Shown here in pieces: positions 1 through 10,449 of a stretch of 64,000 bases of DNA. The DNA comes from Thalassia testudinum (Eukaryota; Streptophyta; Magnoliopsida; Alismatales; Hydrocharitaceae), in contig JAZHRO010000055.1 of assembly GCA_037157565.1 (NCBI GenBank), positions 37,169,001 to 37,233,000 of the forward strand, given 5' to 3'. The stretch's first letter is position 1. Every line of letters begins with the position of its first letter. The notes under the pieces are model-generated. The model had not been told where the DNA came from. It saw only the letters and a list, made by a program, of their open reading frames with translations, and made no database searches. A program made the position numbers and the translations under genes.

Positions 1-2684
1 ATGTATTTTAAGTGAGCAGGAAGGGGTTTCAGTTCGAGGATGGGGTTTTCAGCAGCAGCGGGTGGTTCAGTATAGGTGTGAGGTTCAAGGGTGGGAGTTA
101 CTGGGTTGTTCATATCTGGATTCAACTCCTCTGTTTGCGGGTCAAGATCCTTCTGTGGTTGATGCGGCATAATCGAGTCACTCTGGAGGTGTGATTCATC
201 AACCAAAGTCTTGATGTCACAAATTTGCTCGATGACGCCGCAATTAATTCCTTGTTGGGCCTTAAATATATCAATTTTCAGTGTTTGATCTCCAAACTTA
301 AGCTCTATTTGGCCCTCCTCACAGCTGATGTTGGCTCTAGCAGTAGCCAAGAAAGGTCTCCCTAGAATGATTGGTGTATCCCTAGGGTTCTCAGGTGCAT
401 CCATATCTAAGACTATGAAGTCCACTGGAAAATAGAAATCCCGCACTCTCACGATAACATCCTCGAGAATCCCTTTTGGTGACTTTATAGATCGATCTGC
501 TAATTGTAATGTCACCTCGGTTGGTTTCAGCTCAGATTCCTCTAGATGGTCAAGTAAGGATGTGGGTATCAGGTTTATGGATGCGCCCAAGTCTAACAAT
601 GCTCTATCAAATTGGGTACCACCTATCTTACAGGAAATCAGGGGAGTTCCAGGATCTTTTGCCTTGGGTGGGAGTCTACTAAGGATTACAGAGCTGGCTT
701 GCTCTGACAGAACAATTGGGCTCCCTCCCTTGGTTCGCGGCTTACGCTGGGGTGTACATAAATTCTTTAGAAATCGTGCGTAAGCTGGTACGTGGCGGAT
801 TGCATCCATCAAGGGGATGTTTATGTGGACCTGCTCAAAGAGCTTGACCAGGTCCTCCTCAGGGGCCACGGGTTTGGTGGTCTTCTTTCCCTTGGTCAAG
901 GCCTCGGGAAACGGGATCTTGGTTGGTTCTTCTAGGATAGGTTCAGGTTGTGGATCTGGAACAGCGGTACCTTGGATAACTATCCTAGGGTCATGGTTAT
1001 CAGGCTGGGAGTGGTTTGGATAATGCGGGTCTTGAGTTGTCTTACCACTACGTGTTGTTACAGAATTTAATCCGGCCTGATTTTGGTTTGGGTTTGGTAG
1101 GAGGGGTGGCTGCTGCTGAAATCCTGCATAAGAAGTTGAGGCTTCCATCTCGTCTGGAGATGGAGCAGTAGGAGCCTGATAAATCCATTGGGCGTGGCCT
1201 AAATTTGGATTCATAACGCGCTTCTGGGTTGGCACGTTATTTGGGTTAGGAAGAGGTTGGGAAGGGAGTGTGCCTGGTTGGCGAGAATTTGCCAACTGGG
1301 CCAGTTGAGTTTTAACTTCTGTAAGCTCGTCCTTGTGCTGTTTTTGAATAGCCGCATTCGATTTTTGAATGTCAGCCAGAGTCTGAAGGATTAAGGACAT
1401 TTGATCTTGATTTGGCCCTGATGGATAAGTAGGGTTGGGCCGAGGCTGAGGCGGCTGGTAGTGATGAGAGGGCTGTGGGCGGGACTGAAAAGGTGGTCTT
1501 TGGGTTTGGGAATTTCCCGCCCAGTGAAAATTGGGATGGTTTCGCCATCCAGGGTTGTAAGTGTTGGAGAATGGGTCGTTCTGGATGGCGTTGAGGTCCT
1601 CGCAGGTCTGAGGACCCTCCTGAGAATCAGGGAAAGGAGGAATGGAGTTCCCCCGGCTGGTGTAGAAAGGATCGGATGATCTTCCAGTCCAAGAATCAGA
1701 TGGGGATGGATATGGATCCATCCCAGGGGAGGATCGGTGGAGGATGTTTTGCACAGTCTCCTGTGTGGAAGGAGGTTGTGCAAAGGAGTTACGCGCAGAG
1801 GTGGCTCGCTGCAAGTGCTGAGTCAGTTCATCCACCTTCTTTTCAATGATTGAGACCTTGTCCAATCGACTGGCCATTAATTCCAGGTCGACTGATGCGG
1901 ACAGGCTCTGCGTCTCATGTGCTCCCTTAAGATTCGTCGCTGCGCGGGTATTCGTCCTGTCGAATAATCCCATGGAGTCATTGTTGATGGAGTTCTCGCA
2001 CATGTTTTCGAGAATCTCCCATACAGTGTCTTCATGTTGACCCATGATGTTTCCTCCGCAAGTTGCATTGACGAAAAGGCGGATGTCCTCACGGAGTCCC
2101 TGGTAAAAAGATTGGACTTGTTCCCATTTAGGAACTCCGTGATGGGGGCACTTTCTCATGAGATCCTGAAAACGATCCCATGCCTCATGGAGAGGTTCTC
2201 CTGATTGTTGAGTGAAGTGTGTAATCTGATGGCGCAAGGCGTTGGTCCGACCAACGGGAAAAAACTTTTTCAAAAATTCGGATTGAAGTTCTTCCCAAGT
2301 GTTGATCGGCCGGGTCTGAGTTTGATACCAATGGGCGGCCTTGTCCATAAGAGAAAAGGAGAACATCTTCATGAGAAGAATATCCCGATTTTGCGCATCT
2401 GATCCAAAAGTGTGGGCCAGATGCTTTAGCTGTTTGATGTGCTGGAAGGGATCTTTAGAATTAAGCTCATGGAATTTAGGTATAGCATGAATCATGTTGG
2501 GCTTTAGTTCGGAATCAGGTCCTCTAGTCGGGATTCTGACTCGAGGCTCAATGGCCACCGCAGCAGGATTGTAGTGGTCCCGCATCATAGGACGCTGTGG
2601 TGGGTGCACGAAGTTTTGGAAGAGGTCATTGAGTCGCTGGAGCTGGTGTTCCAGATTATTTTCTTCCTCAACTGGCTGAGCCAT
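1..2684 (-). CDS. gag-pol polyprotein (gag, protease and linker), open at the left edge
   Basis: An uninterrupted frame of about 894 codons begins at ATG 2684 and continues past base 1. It encodes the structural Gag protein and the start of Pol of a Ty3/gypsy element. Residues about 1-95 are an acidic, proline-rich lead. Residues about 100-225 are the retrotransposon Gag core, with MDKAAHWYQ, EFLKKFFPVGR and a conserved CGGNIMGQHED stretch. Next come a Q/P-rich region and the linker motif NSVTTRSGK, which is frequent in Athila-type Gags. The aspartic protease motif DLGASINLIPTSLL is near residue 696, with ILGRPFLA further on. The frame leaves the window at ELKPLPAHLKY, just before reverse transcriptase. 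I see no CCHC zinc knuckle. The start was chosen because it matches the ATG of the homologous A2 gag. Whether pol is intact beyond the edge is unknown. Confidence 0.93.
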   Translation of the reverse strand, partial: MAQPVEEENNLEHQLQRLNDLFQNFVHPPQRPMMRDHYNPAAVAIEPRVRIPTRGPDSELKPNMIHAIPKFHELNSKDPFQHIKQLKHLAHTFGSDAQNRDILLMKMFSFSLMDKAAHWYQTQTRPINTWEELQSEFLKKFFPVGRTNALRHQITHFTQQSGEPLHEAWDRFQDLMRKCPHHGVPKWEQVQSFYQGLREDIRLFVNATCGGNIMGQHEDTVWEILENMCENSINNDSMGLFDRTNTRAATNLKGAHETQSLSASVDLELMASRLDKVSIIEKKVDELTQHLQRATSARNSFAQPPSTQETVQNILHRSSPGMDPYPSPSDSWTGRSSDPFYTSRGNSIPPFPDSQEGPQTCEDLNAIQNDPFSNTYNPGWRNHPNFHWAGNSQTQRPPFQSRPQPSHHYQPPQPRPNPTYPSGPNQDQMSLILQTLADIQKSNAAIQKQHKDELTEVKTQLAQLANSRQPGTLPSQPLPNPNNVPTQKRVMNPNLGHAQWIYQAPTAPSPDEMEASTSYAGFQQQPPLLPNPNQNQAGLNSVTTRSGKTTQDPHYPNHSQPDNHDPRIVIQGTAVPDPQPEPILEEPTKIPFPEALTKGKKTTKPVAPEEDLVKLFEQVHINIPLMDAIRHVPAYARFLKNLCTPQRKPRTKGGSPIVLSEQASSVILSRLPPKAKDPGTPLISCKIGGTQFDRALLDLGASINLIPTSLLDHLEESELKPTEVTLQLADRSIKSPKGILEDVIVRVRDFYFPVDFIVLDMDAPENPRDTPIILGRPFLATARANISCEEGQIELKFGDQTLKIDIFKAQQGINCGVIEQICDIKTLVDESHLQSDSIMPHQPQKDLDPQTEELNPDMNNPVTPTLEPHTYTEPPAAAENPILELKPLPAHLKY

Positions 2685-3740
2685 GATGGGGGAAGAAGAA
2701 GAAGAACTTGGTTCTGAATCAGAAGAGAGAATAATGTGAGGGTGTTGCTGCAAAAACACGGGCGTCGAGGCTTGGCCTTGACGAGAGCGAATTTCTAAAG
2801 GAGGTCTTAGAGACCTCCTTCCGTACATGCACAGTTGGAAGAGGTAAGTTTAGCAGGTGCTGGACCCAATCAAGGCACCCAAAAAAGGTGTTGGGTGACT
2901 ATAGAGGTACGGGGCAGATGGACCCCTTGATCAGAAAGATCGTCCACCTGAGAATTACCTGGGCAGCCAGAGAGGGAGAGTCCCGCGAAGACCCCTACAC
3001 GGTAGAGCGTCCCCACGGGTTACAGGGTTTCCCCCACCCGACCTCTCTTGTCACTGCGGTTCCAGGTAGACCAGAATGGGGATCTTGACCTCTTAAGTCT
3101 ACCAATTTTAAGATCAGGGTGCTTAAGGTTTCACTTGAACTTTAGTCTTTTTAAGTGCAAAGAGTGACCTAATTTAAGGTTGGTTAACCCAAAGGGGTCA
3201 ACTTTACCTCTTGTTTTCTTTGAGAGCTTTTTGGGTCCTTTCTTTTAGGGTCCAAGTGTTTAAAGAGAGAGCCAATTGTTTAGGATTTTTCTTGTTAATT
3301 ATTTTCAATCAATGGCTTGGGCACACCTCTTTTGGATTTCCTCAATTCTTGATTAAGGGGTGTGTCTCTACTGAAATCCTAATGTTTGACCTTATGTTGG
3401 CTCTACTTGGTCCATTTAACTCTTTGTTGGGCAATTAGGGCTCAAGCAAGAATGTGTTAGCCCTTAAATACCCTTAATAGTGTGCAGGAGTGATGAGTTG
3501 AAAACATGCAACTCTTTATGGTTACTAAGTATGGAAGACAGGTTAGCCCTATATTGCTTGTTCTTTTCTTTTCTTCCTCTTTAGAGTTTAGGGGTTAATA
3601 GTGAGAGGAAAAATTTACCTGTCTTCGGAGTGGTTGTCGTGTGGTTGCTTGTCTTCTTGAGTTCTTGTAGCTGCACAAAAGAGAGGAGATTATCAGAAAT
3701 TAAAAGAAACAGGAATGTTTACCTCTAGAATAGCCGTTGC
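2685..3740 (-). other. Untranslated leader of A1 between primer site and gag
   Basis: About 1.06 kb with no supported coding frame. It is homologous to the leader of A2 (44647-45714): both carry the stretch around GCGGGACT / AGTCCCGC next to a conserved cassette with GACCTACC-like and CCCCACGGG-like blocks. A leader of this length probably holds dimerisation and packaging signals, but none can be pinned down by eye. Confidence 0.7.
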
Positions 3741-3758
3741 TCCCCTGCAGCGGCGCCA
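3741..3758 (-). other. Primer binding site of A1 (tRNA-Asp type)
   Basis: On the minus strand it reads TGGCGCCGCTGCAGGGGA, four bases after the LTR end TTCA. It matches the usual plant tRNA-Asp primer site TGGCGCCGTTGCCGGGGA at 16 of 18 bases. It fixes the element's orientation and the LTR boundary at 3762. Confidence 0.88.
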
Positions 3759-3954
3759 AAATGAAGTCGGTTGGTTTGATGACCGGGTTTTGGTTTTGTT
3801 ATAACGTTGTAGTAAAGCCGGTTATTACCAACATTTCAAATATATAAATTTTTTTACTCGGAAAATAAAAGAGTTCCCGAGGTCGAACTCAGGGAGCAAG
3901 TTGTATTCTAGAGATATACATGTTTCTTTTACAAAATAAAGAAAGAGAGAGGGA

Positions 3955-4160
3955 AAGAATTTGTTGTTCTCTTTGTTTTCTCCTCGTGATGTTCTTCTTT
4001 CTTTCTTTCTTCAGATCTCCTTCTTCTTCTTCTTCGTTCTGCAGAGGTGATGCTCCTCTTCAGATCTCCTTCTTCTTCTTCCTTGGTTTCTGTCTTGGCC
4101 TCTCTTCTTCTTTTTCTGCAGTCTCTTCTGTGAAGGTTTCTTCTTTTCTTTTTCAGCCAG
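3955..4160 (-). repeat. Purine-rich tract in the A1 LTR
   Basis: CT-rich on the plus strand, so GA-rich in the sense of the element, built of TTC and TCTT runs. The same tract is found at the same relative place in A4, A2 (both LTRs) and A5. Confidence 0.75.
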
Positions 4161-4200
4161 GGACGTCACGCGAAGCTTTCTTCCTCAGCTACTTCAGGCC

Positions 4201-4226
4201 GTCGTCTGATTTCCAAATCAGACGAC
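4201..4226. repeat. Perfect inverted repeat with 12-bp arms and 2-base loop
   Basis: GTCGTCTGATTT and AAATCAGACGAC are exact reverse complements separated by CC. It lies at the place where the other family A LTRs carry CAGACGTCTG (44402-44411 and 55309-55318), so it appears to be a variant of the same module. Confidence 0.85.
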
Positions 4227-5544
4227 TTAACTTCCTGTTGCTACAGTTAGCTTCCTTCTTCTTCCGCGGGTCTTCTTCTTCGCCTGTGCCTGCACACTTC
4301 AGAGTTCTTCGTTAGAGGCAAAACCTACTCTACCCTCCCCCCCCCCGCGTCTCTCTTTCTCTCTGAAACCACTCTTGGGAAAGCTCTCCCAGAGCTACCG
4401 GGTAACCGGGTTCGGGTCAGGTCCGGGTCCAGGCCCACCGGCGTGCGTGGTGGGCGAGGAGTGCAGGTCAGTCTTGAGTCGGGTCGGGTCGGTTCGGGTC
4501 AGGTCCGCGGGGCGTGAGTGCGGACGAGACCGGGTAACCGGGCGGGTGAAGGGGACCTCACCCCGTGTGCTGAGGCAGTAAGCCTTCAGCACTTTTACCT
4601 CTTATGTCGCTGCGGCTCTTCAGGCGTTTCCGAGGTGGGACTAAATGGCCCACCTCAATTGCGCGCCCGCAGCGGGGAATTCAGCAGGAGATGGCGGCGT
4701 CACGCGAAGCTCTCTTCCTTAGCTGCGAACCTGTGTTTTGCCAAAACTCCTCGCAAGGCCTGGGAGTTGAATCTGGGCTTGGCGCTGAGCGTGGTGCGCC
4801 TGTAGCTGCAGGTGGAAGCAGTTCCTCCTGCGCGTCAATGGCGGCGGAGGTCGGGTGGCCTGTCCACAAGAAAACGGCCTCTCGGCCTAATCAGAGAGTG
4901 CCAGGAGCTTCGCCAGGGTGCGGCGAAGCTCGTGTGGGTGGTGGCGAGGCGCGGGGCGGCGTGTGAGGGCTGCCCTAGGTCGGACTGTGGGTCGGAGGAT
5001 GGGTCTGTTCGGTGGAGTTGCAGAGGGTGATGTGGGGGAAGTGGCAGGGCGGAGGTTGATCAGGGTGAGGAGGCGGAGGTCCTGCGGTGGTCGGCGAGCC
5101 GTGTGGGTCGCTGAGGTGATGGGAGCAGCTCGCCGGAGGGTGGTCGGAGACGAAGGGGGTGAAGGTGGTCAGGGTCGGTCGAGGGCTTAATTGAATAAAT
5201 TGAAAGTGGGGAAAGAAAGAGGAGAAGAAGGGGAGTAGCTCTAGCTTACTTGCAGGGACGAAGGGGGAGGAACAGGGCGACAGTCGTATCGACTGTCGCC
5301 GGAGAAGACGATGCTCAGGGAAAGGGGCGGCGGCGAGCAGAGAGCCGGAGAGGCGCCAGCTGGGTGCGGCGTGGCGCGGGAAGAGCGGGGGAGGAAGTCT
5401 CTGCTGCTGGTATTGCGGCAGAGCGAAGAGGTGGAGGGGGAGGAAACCGCCGGAGCTGGTGAGCGTCTGCCGGAGGAAGAAGAGAAGAAAGTTGGGGATT
5501 TTCTCCGTCAGATCTAGGCTGACCCGGTCGGTGGAGCAACGGGG

Positions 5545-5556
5545 GGTATTTATAGG
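5545..5556 (-). promoter_or_regulatory. TATA box of the A1 LTR
   Basis: CCTATAAATACC on the minus strand, about 925 bp from the LTR start. A TATA-like box sits at 915-942 bp in four other family A LTRs, which supports it as the retrotransposon promoter. Confidence 0.7.
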
Positions 5557-6480
5557 GATCAAACAGGGAGGAAGGCGGAGGGAGACGACGTGTCTCCCTC
5601 GCCGGAGGATGGTCGAAAACAAGAACCCATACCGTCCGTGCGTTCGCACGGCCGGTATGGTGGGTTACAACGACCAGGGGGGTGTCCCTGCGATGGTCGA
5701 CGACGCAGGGCACCCCCGGTTTACTTGCCAGGTCCCCCACCTCACCCTGCGCGGCGCCATGCTCCGCGCAAGGTCGCCGGAGCATGGTGCTGGCAGGTTT
5801 TGCAGGAGGGACGTGATTGCAAAGAACGAAGGAGAGTTAGGGGCCAAAATGCGAGGGTTCAAAAGTTGAGGGCCAAAGAGTAAATATATGAGGACCAAAG
5901 TGTAAAGTCGGTCAAGGAGGTTTCTTCTTAGGCTCAAGTTTTTATACATGACTAATTAGGACCTAAGGAATCTGATGGTGAATTTTATTTTCATATTAAA
6001 CCTTGTTTGACCGGTCAATTTGCGCAAAGACCCAAATTAAGTTATTAATTGGGCATGGTTCTCAATGTAGGTCAAAATGGGTTCTAAAGGCCAAATTGAA
6101 GGTTCTAAACCCTAGAGATTATTTTTCTATGAATTTTAGAGGGTTTATTCTATTTTTACTTTGCCTCGAACCTTGTGAATTGAAGTGGGTTGTTTTAGGG
6201 TTACAGATTTATCATTTAGTTTCTTGGAATGGCTGTAGCCCTTGCTAGATCATTTCATCCCACTTTTATTCTTATTAAGCTGCTTTGACCTATGTTTGGG
6301 CCCTGAATTACCCTGTATGCAGATTATACTGGTGAAATTGCATTTTTACCCCTTATGACTTGTTTTCTCCTTAAACTCAGAATTCTCTGAGTTAAGCCTT
6401 TCCTTGAGTTATGTAGGAGCTTTTATCCTTTGTATTGGGTCAAAATGAGCTAGTTATGGCTCATGATGAGGTTCTCATCA

Positions 6481-7827
6481 AGCATCATATCTCAATTAGC
6501 TCTAATGGATGAAGTGGTTAATGGATTGAAACATCGAAGGAGACAAAAGAATATGATCGTGAGATGAGGAGGGAGACGAATGTATCAAAATGAAGGAAAT
6601 AAATCACCTCTCTGATCTGAGTTGATCAGAGAGGTCCGATCGAGGGAGTGAGGCAATTACACTGATCTACTCCTAATTCAAATCAATTAAACACTAAAAT
6701 TGGAATTTAACTTTGTAAAACTAATCTTATTTAATCTAGAAAGCACATAAATCTATCTAGAAATAATTAAATCTACTCTACTAGATGAATGGGATCTTAA
6801 GAACCATGACTGGCAGTCAGTGGTGACGAAGGGAGATGAGAAGCTTCCAATGACTAAGAGCTCGACTAGAGGAGCTCCAGATTGCCCTCAGGCATTGTGT
6901 GATCCTTAGTGATAATGATTGAAAGGAGTGAGGAAGTAGCAACTCCTATCACCAGTTGTGAATGAAAGGGAAGGAAAATTGGAAGGGGACGAGTGTGACC
7001 AACTTGAGAGGGTAGGGGGGAGCTGGTAACAGAGCTCGTTGTGCCTGGGAAGTGTTTAAATAGGCCTAGGAGGGCTTGGGTGACATGCAAACAGGGGTTC
7101 AAGGCCGTTGAAGGGCAACGGTGGAGATGAGTTCTAGGGAGCGCGCAAGGGTTTGGGATGAAAAGTGGTCATCTGATGTGATCTAGAATAAGGCACAAAG
7201 AGTTTCGACTGGCTATAGCAAGTTGGTGGAGGATCCACCATCGATTTGGTGAAGATAATGAATGACTCAGAATAGCCGAGTTCTTCACGATGAACAGTAT
7301 CAAGATTGAGCACGTGTAGGTGTTTTGGAAATTTTACAAGACAACCCTTAAAGTGAAACGATGCAAAGATTGCATAGAAGCCCATAAGTGGTGAGTTTCC
7401 AATGCAGAGCAATCCTTGGCACCTTTCAAATAGGTCCCTAGCTATTTTTTATTAAAACAAAATGTGAAGGTCATTTTATATAGGAAGGACCTTTATGTAA
7501 TTCATGCAATCCAAGGTCCAAATGCATTCAAAATGTAATGTACTTTTTATGGCATGTTAATTGAATATATTAAAACATAATTCAATCATTGATTTGTTCA
7601 TTCAAGCTTAAATTGTGTTCAATTGGCATTTAAATCATCCATATGCATATTTATGTATAGAATCTCTCAAAATTGACCTAATTGTGCATTCTTAACATAG
7701 AATTGATGGTTTAGGTCATTTTCCTTAATTCCCACACTTAACCCATTTTTTGTATTAATTGATAGTGTTTTAACCTTGTTTCTAGCTTAACTTTGACATT
7801 TTAACTATGATGAGCCGCACCTCATCA
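6481..7827 (-). repeat. Family B LTR fragment B0, split by A1
   Basis: Matches about the last 1.3 kb (plus-strand sense) of LTR1, LTR2 and LTR3 and ends in the same CCTCATCA. On the minus strand this is the LTR start, TGATGAGGTGCGGCTCATCA. Element A1 is inserted at 6480, so the other part of this LTR lies to the left of the window. It abuts the LTR end of element D at 7828. Confidence 0.82.
7054..7064 (-). promoter_or_regulatory. TATA-like box of B0 LTR
   Basis: CCTATTTAAAC on the minus strand, about 770 bp from the LTR start. TATA-like boxes fall at about 745-755 bp in LTR1 and LTR3. Confidence 0.55.
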
Positions 7828-8357
7828 CCCATCAAATCACTTTTCAAATTACAATCATTGGTTTTGTTTTGATTAGATAGAATAGTTAATTAGTTTTGTT
7901 ATCTTTCTGTTTCCAAAAATCCAAAATCACAAAAAAATCCAAAAAAGAAAAATAAAAAAAAATTGCATGGTCACTCCTGCACGAATTAACGATGCAATGA
8001 TTCATCAGAACTCTCTCGATAGCATTTACATGTTTAGAAAATTTAACGATGAACGTTACACATACTCGTGCTACATCTATTTGCATTATATTATGATCAT
8101 GTGCTATGAGAATGCGATAGGATAATTTACCATGCAAGAGATCTACCACGCTTAGTAGATTTTAGATCAGTTAGTTTTTAGGAATTAGATTTAGATTTAG
8201 GATTAGGAGTGAGTTAAGAATTGATCTCAAATCTCGCTTACTCATGCCTCCTAGAGTTCGACCGGGACTCCTTGAAGTTTCATATATTTTAAGTTTTGTT
8301 GGGATTGATTTCGCACCTATACTACGCTGCTTAAAAATAAGTTTTCATGCGATCTAA
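7828..8357 (+). repeat. Probable 3' part of the 5' LTR of old element D
   Basis: The stretch from about 8225 has the look of a plant Ty3/gypsy U5 end: a GAGTTCGACC-type block, then GCACCTATACTACGCTGC, then CATGCGATC. A badly eroded primer-site-like stretch with CCAACAGGAGGG follows at about 8360. The LTR start is not visible because B0 abuts it. I infer plus orientation from the remnant coding sequence downstream. Confidence 0.5.
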
Positions 8358-8545
8358 TCTTCCAACAGGAGGGTGCATCCTCATTCAACAAGAGGCGACA
8401 CCTTTGAAGGGAACTCAATCCCCAATTGAAGGCGAGGAAAGGGAGGATCTACTAGAGGGGAAATCAGAGGAAGAGCAAACAAAGGAAGTTGAGTGTCTGC
8501 CTCCATGATTGATTAGGACCTTTTTAATGTGATTCTAGGGATATA

Positions 8546-8638
8546 GAAATTGTCGTTGGAAATCAAAAGATGAAATTGAATGTTTTTAAGGCAATTAAGA
8601 CTTTGAATGAAAATTATGGGTATATTGAGAAGTTATAA
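8546..8638 (+). pseudogene. Relic of the post-protease linker of a D-family gag-pol
   Basis: A 30-codon stretch ending in TAA at 8636-8638 reads EIVVGNQKMKLNVFKAIK and so on. This is the linker just after the protease, which reads IELKFGNQTLKIDIFKAQ in A2 and LELKFGDQKMKIDIFKLN in B. It shows that D is an Athila-type element on the plus strand. It lies only about 190 bp after the apparent primer site, so gag and most of the protease have been deleted. No functional product is possible. Confidence 0.65.
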
Positions 8639-8883
8639 GTATAAAGGTATTTAGGCAATGAACATAAGCCCAAAGTCGGCTGTCCTGATCCTGATATGAA
8701 AACAAAAGAAAATGTCTCATTAAAGAATAAGGATTCAGCTGAAGAATTGCAGATTGGAAACAAACCAGAGGATCGATCACATTGTGAACCTACGTATGAA
8801 AATTTTATTTTTGAAATGAAAGCTCCTTTCTTGAAGTAGGTGAAGACAAAGTAAAAGAATTACAATTTGAAATTGATGATCCT

Positions 8884-9210
8884 TTGATGGTGTGCTTCAC
8901 ATTTACATCAACATTTGAGGGCTCAAATCTTGAATCATTTGAGCTTGATTTTGATACTAAAATTGGTGTAACCAACTTGAAACTAATGTTTCCTAATTCT
9001 AAGGACTTGGATTTCAGGGAAGGGTCTGAGGACATTGAGGTCATCCCATGCAAGGAATTGGGTAAGATGGAGGATGTTTGTAAGGAAACACTCAATGGGG
9101 AGGAAAAATTGAAGAAAGATGAAATTTGGGGTCTTAGGCTTCCTATACTCTTGAAGCCACCAACTTTTTATAAGGACCCTTATCTTCCTAAATCAAATTA
9201 TAGTCAATGA
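8884..9210 (+). pseudogene. 108-codon open frame in the D remnant, function not recognised
   Basis: Acidic, lysine-rich 108-residue frame (ATG 8884, TGA 9208-9210) containing FEGSNLESFELDFDTKIG and LPILLKPPTFYKDPYLP. It lies after the protease-linker relic in the same strand sense. The reading then degrades: downstream, DFRINGHNHF in another frame faintly resembles the (K/R)VNG(H/Q)RLK motif at the end of Athila integrases, but this is weak. I infer a piece of the D polyprotein or its tail, not an independent gene. It ends about 217 bp before the family B insertion at 9428. Confidence 0.4.
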
Positions 9211-9427
9211 CCCAAGCAGGATCAAACATGAGGCCATCATTTTAGATTTCCGCATCAATGGGCACAACCACTTTTCATCATACATTTATCCAGTGTTCGA
9301 TCTTTTACACTTGGGTTATACACAAATAAATCTTGAATCACACCTCATATGTACAATTTGAAAAGCTTTTGGATACAATCATTTCACATTCAATATTTAA
9401 CTAGTATGACCTTCTGGAATGGGATTA
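9211..9427 (+). other. D remnant up to the family B insertion point
   Basis: Noncoding or decayed. It ends GATTA (9423-9427), the left target duplication of the B composite. The sequence resumes at 61633 with GGTTA. Confidence 0.6.
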
Positions 9428-10449
9428 TGATCGACGACCTGGATCACTTGTTATTAGGGTTAATTAATCTGATTGTAGTATAGTGTTGCAATACAGACGG
9501 ATGTCATTTATTTATATATAATTTTTACTAGTTTTATTCCAAATCGTTCACTGAGAGACAGTTATTGATATATACATCACTCTCTATTATCCAAAAATCA
9601 TCTTTTATTCCAAAAATGTTAAGTTTATTTACATCAAAATGAATAATGAATGAAAGAATTAAAGAATGAAGTAATCTAAACTAATTATGTACAACAATGA
9701 ATGAATTATGTTAATGACAATGCCTCAAAGATAGATACGGTTATAAAGGCATCGAAAGCTATTCTAAACTAATCTAAGTTAATTATGTATAATATTGTCT
9801 AAGCAATGCCTTAATATAGTCACAAAAAGACTACCTATACCAACATATACTAGATATTGTACTAACATATATAAACTATGTACACTAACACAAATAAACG
9901 TCACTAAAGAGCTTTAAAAGTAATTATATACAAAAAGGCAAAATGAATGTATTTAGCATATAATACGTATACTCTATGTACATATGTATATACATGTATA
10001 CTATAATACTATACATACTAACACACACATAACACCACACACACACTAACTGACACAACACTTAGCTAAATTTTGACTCAACTCACATGCATACACTCAA
10101 CACTTAAACACTCTCACAGCTAACCACACATATGCTAACACTTATTCAATTTTAGCTTTAACTTAACCACAGGTAGCCTCTACTCTAAAAATTTTGGATT
10201 GGCGGGTTCAACCCTTTGTAGGATCAATAGCCTACAAGGGCCAGATCAACAACCCATAAGGGTTGGATCAACCACTACTAAACTTGGGCCCTAGTTTTAT
10301 TTAGTGTATTTTAGCATAGTTTTGGGCCAATATCGACCCACATAAACTGCTCGACCCAGTCGAACTCGGGTTTCCAGCCCTTCCTCTCTCTTCTCTCTCT
10401 CAAGACATAGCATGTTTAGATGTATGAGTATGGGGATCTGACCCCTGTA

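Larger units (their letters stand above)
1..6480 (-). mobile_element. Family A Ty3/gypsy (Athila-like) element A1, truncated by the window edge
   Basis: Minus-strand LTR retrotransposon. Its 5' part lies inside the window: 5' LTR 3762-6480, primer binding site 3741-3758, leader 2685-3740 and an open gag-pol frame that runs off base 1. The rest of pol and the 3' LTR lie to the left of the window. The order LTR, tRNA-Asp-type primer site, gag, protease matches Athila/Tat-branch Ty3/gypsy elements. It is inserted in a family B LTR, whose sequence resumes at 6481. The expected target duplication is the right flank AGCAT (6481-6485), but its partner is outside the window. It is closely related to element A2, which is on the plus strand, but A1 has no stops in its visible coding part. 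It is therefore the youngest-looking element here. Confidence 0.93.
3762..6480 (-). repeat. 5' LTR of A1 (family A)
   Basis: 2719 bp. On the minus strand it starts TGATGAGAACCTCATCA at 6480 and ends CA at 3762. The length agrees with the other family A LTRs (2724, 2721, 2755 and 2664 bp). The first 900 bp are AT-rich. A GC-rich, CpG-rich block of about 1.3 kb follows the TATA box, and a CT/GA-rich tract precedes the U5 end. The apparent frames inside it (up to 224 aa) overlap each other on both strands and are not conserved in the other copies, so none is called as a gene. Confidence 0.93.

Noticed and set aside
1461..1783. Frames on both strands within 1391-1783
   Set aside because: Shadows of the A1 gag frame, which is open on the minus strand through this whole stretch.
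3741..3758. tRNA gene fragment
   Set aside because: Only the 18-base complement of a tRNA 3' end is present, at the LTR edge, so it is a primer binding site; the same applies at 24697, 41488 and 44629.
4975..5649. 224-codon frame on the minus strand, Pro/Ser/His-rich
   Set aside because: It lies inside the GC-rich block of the A1 LTR, overlaps long frames on the other strand, and is not preserved in A2 or A4.
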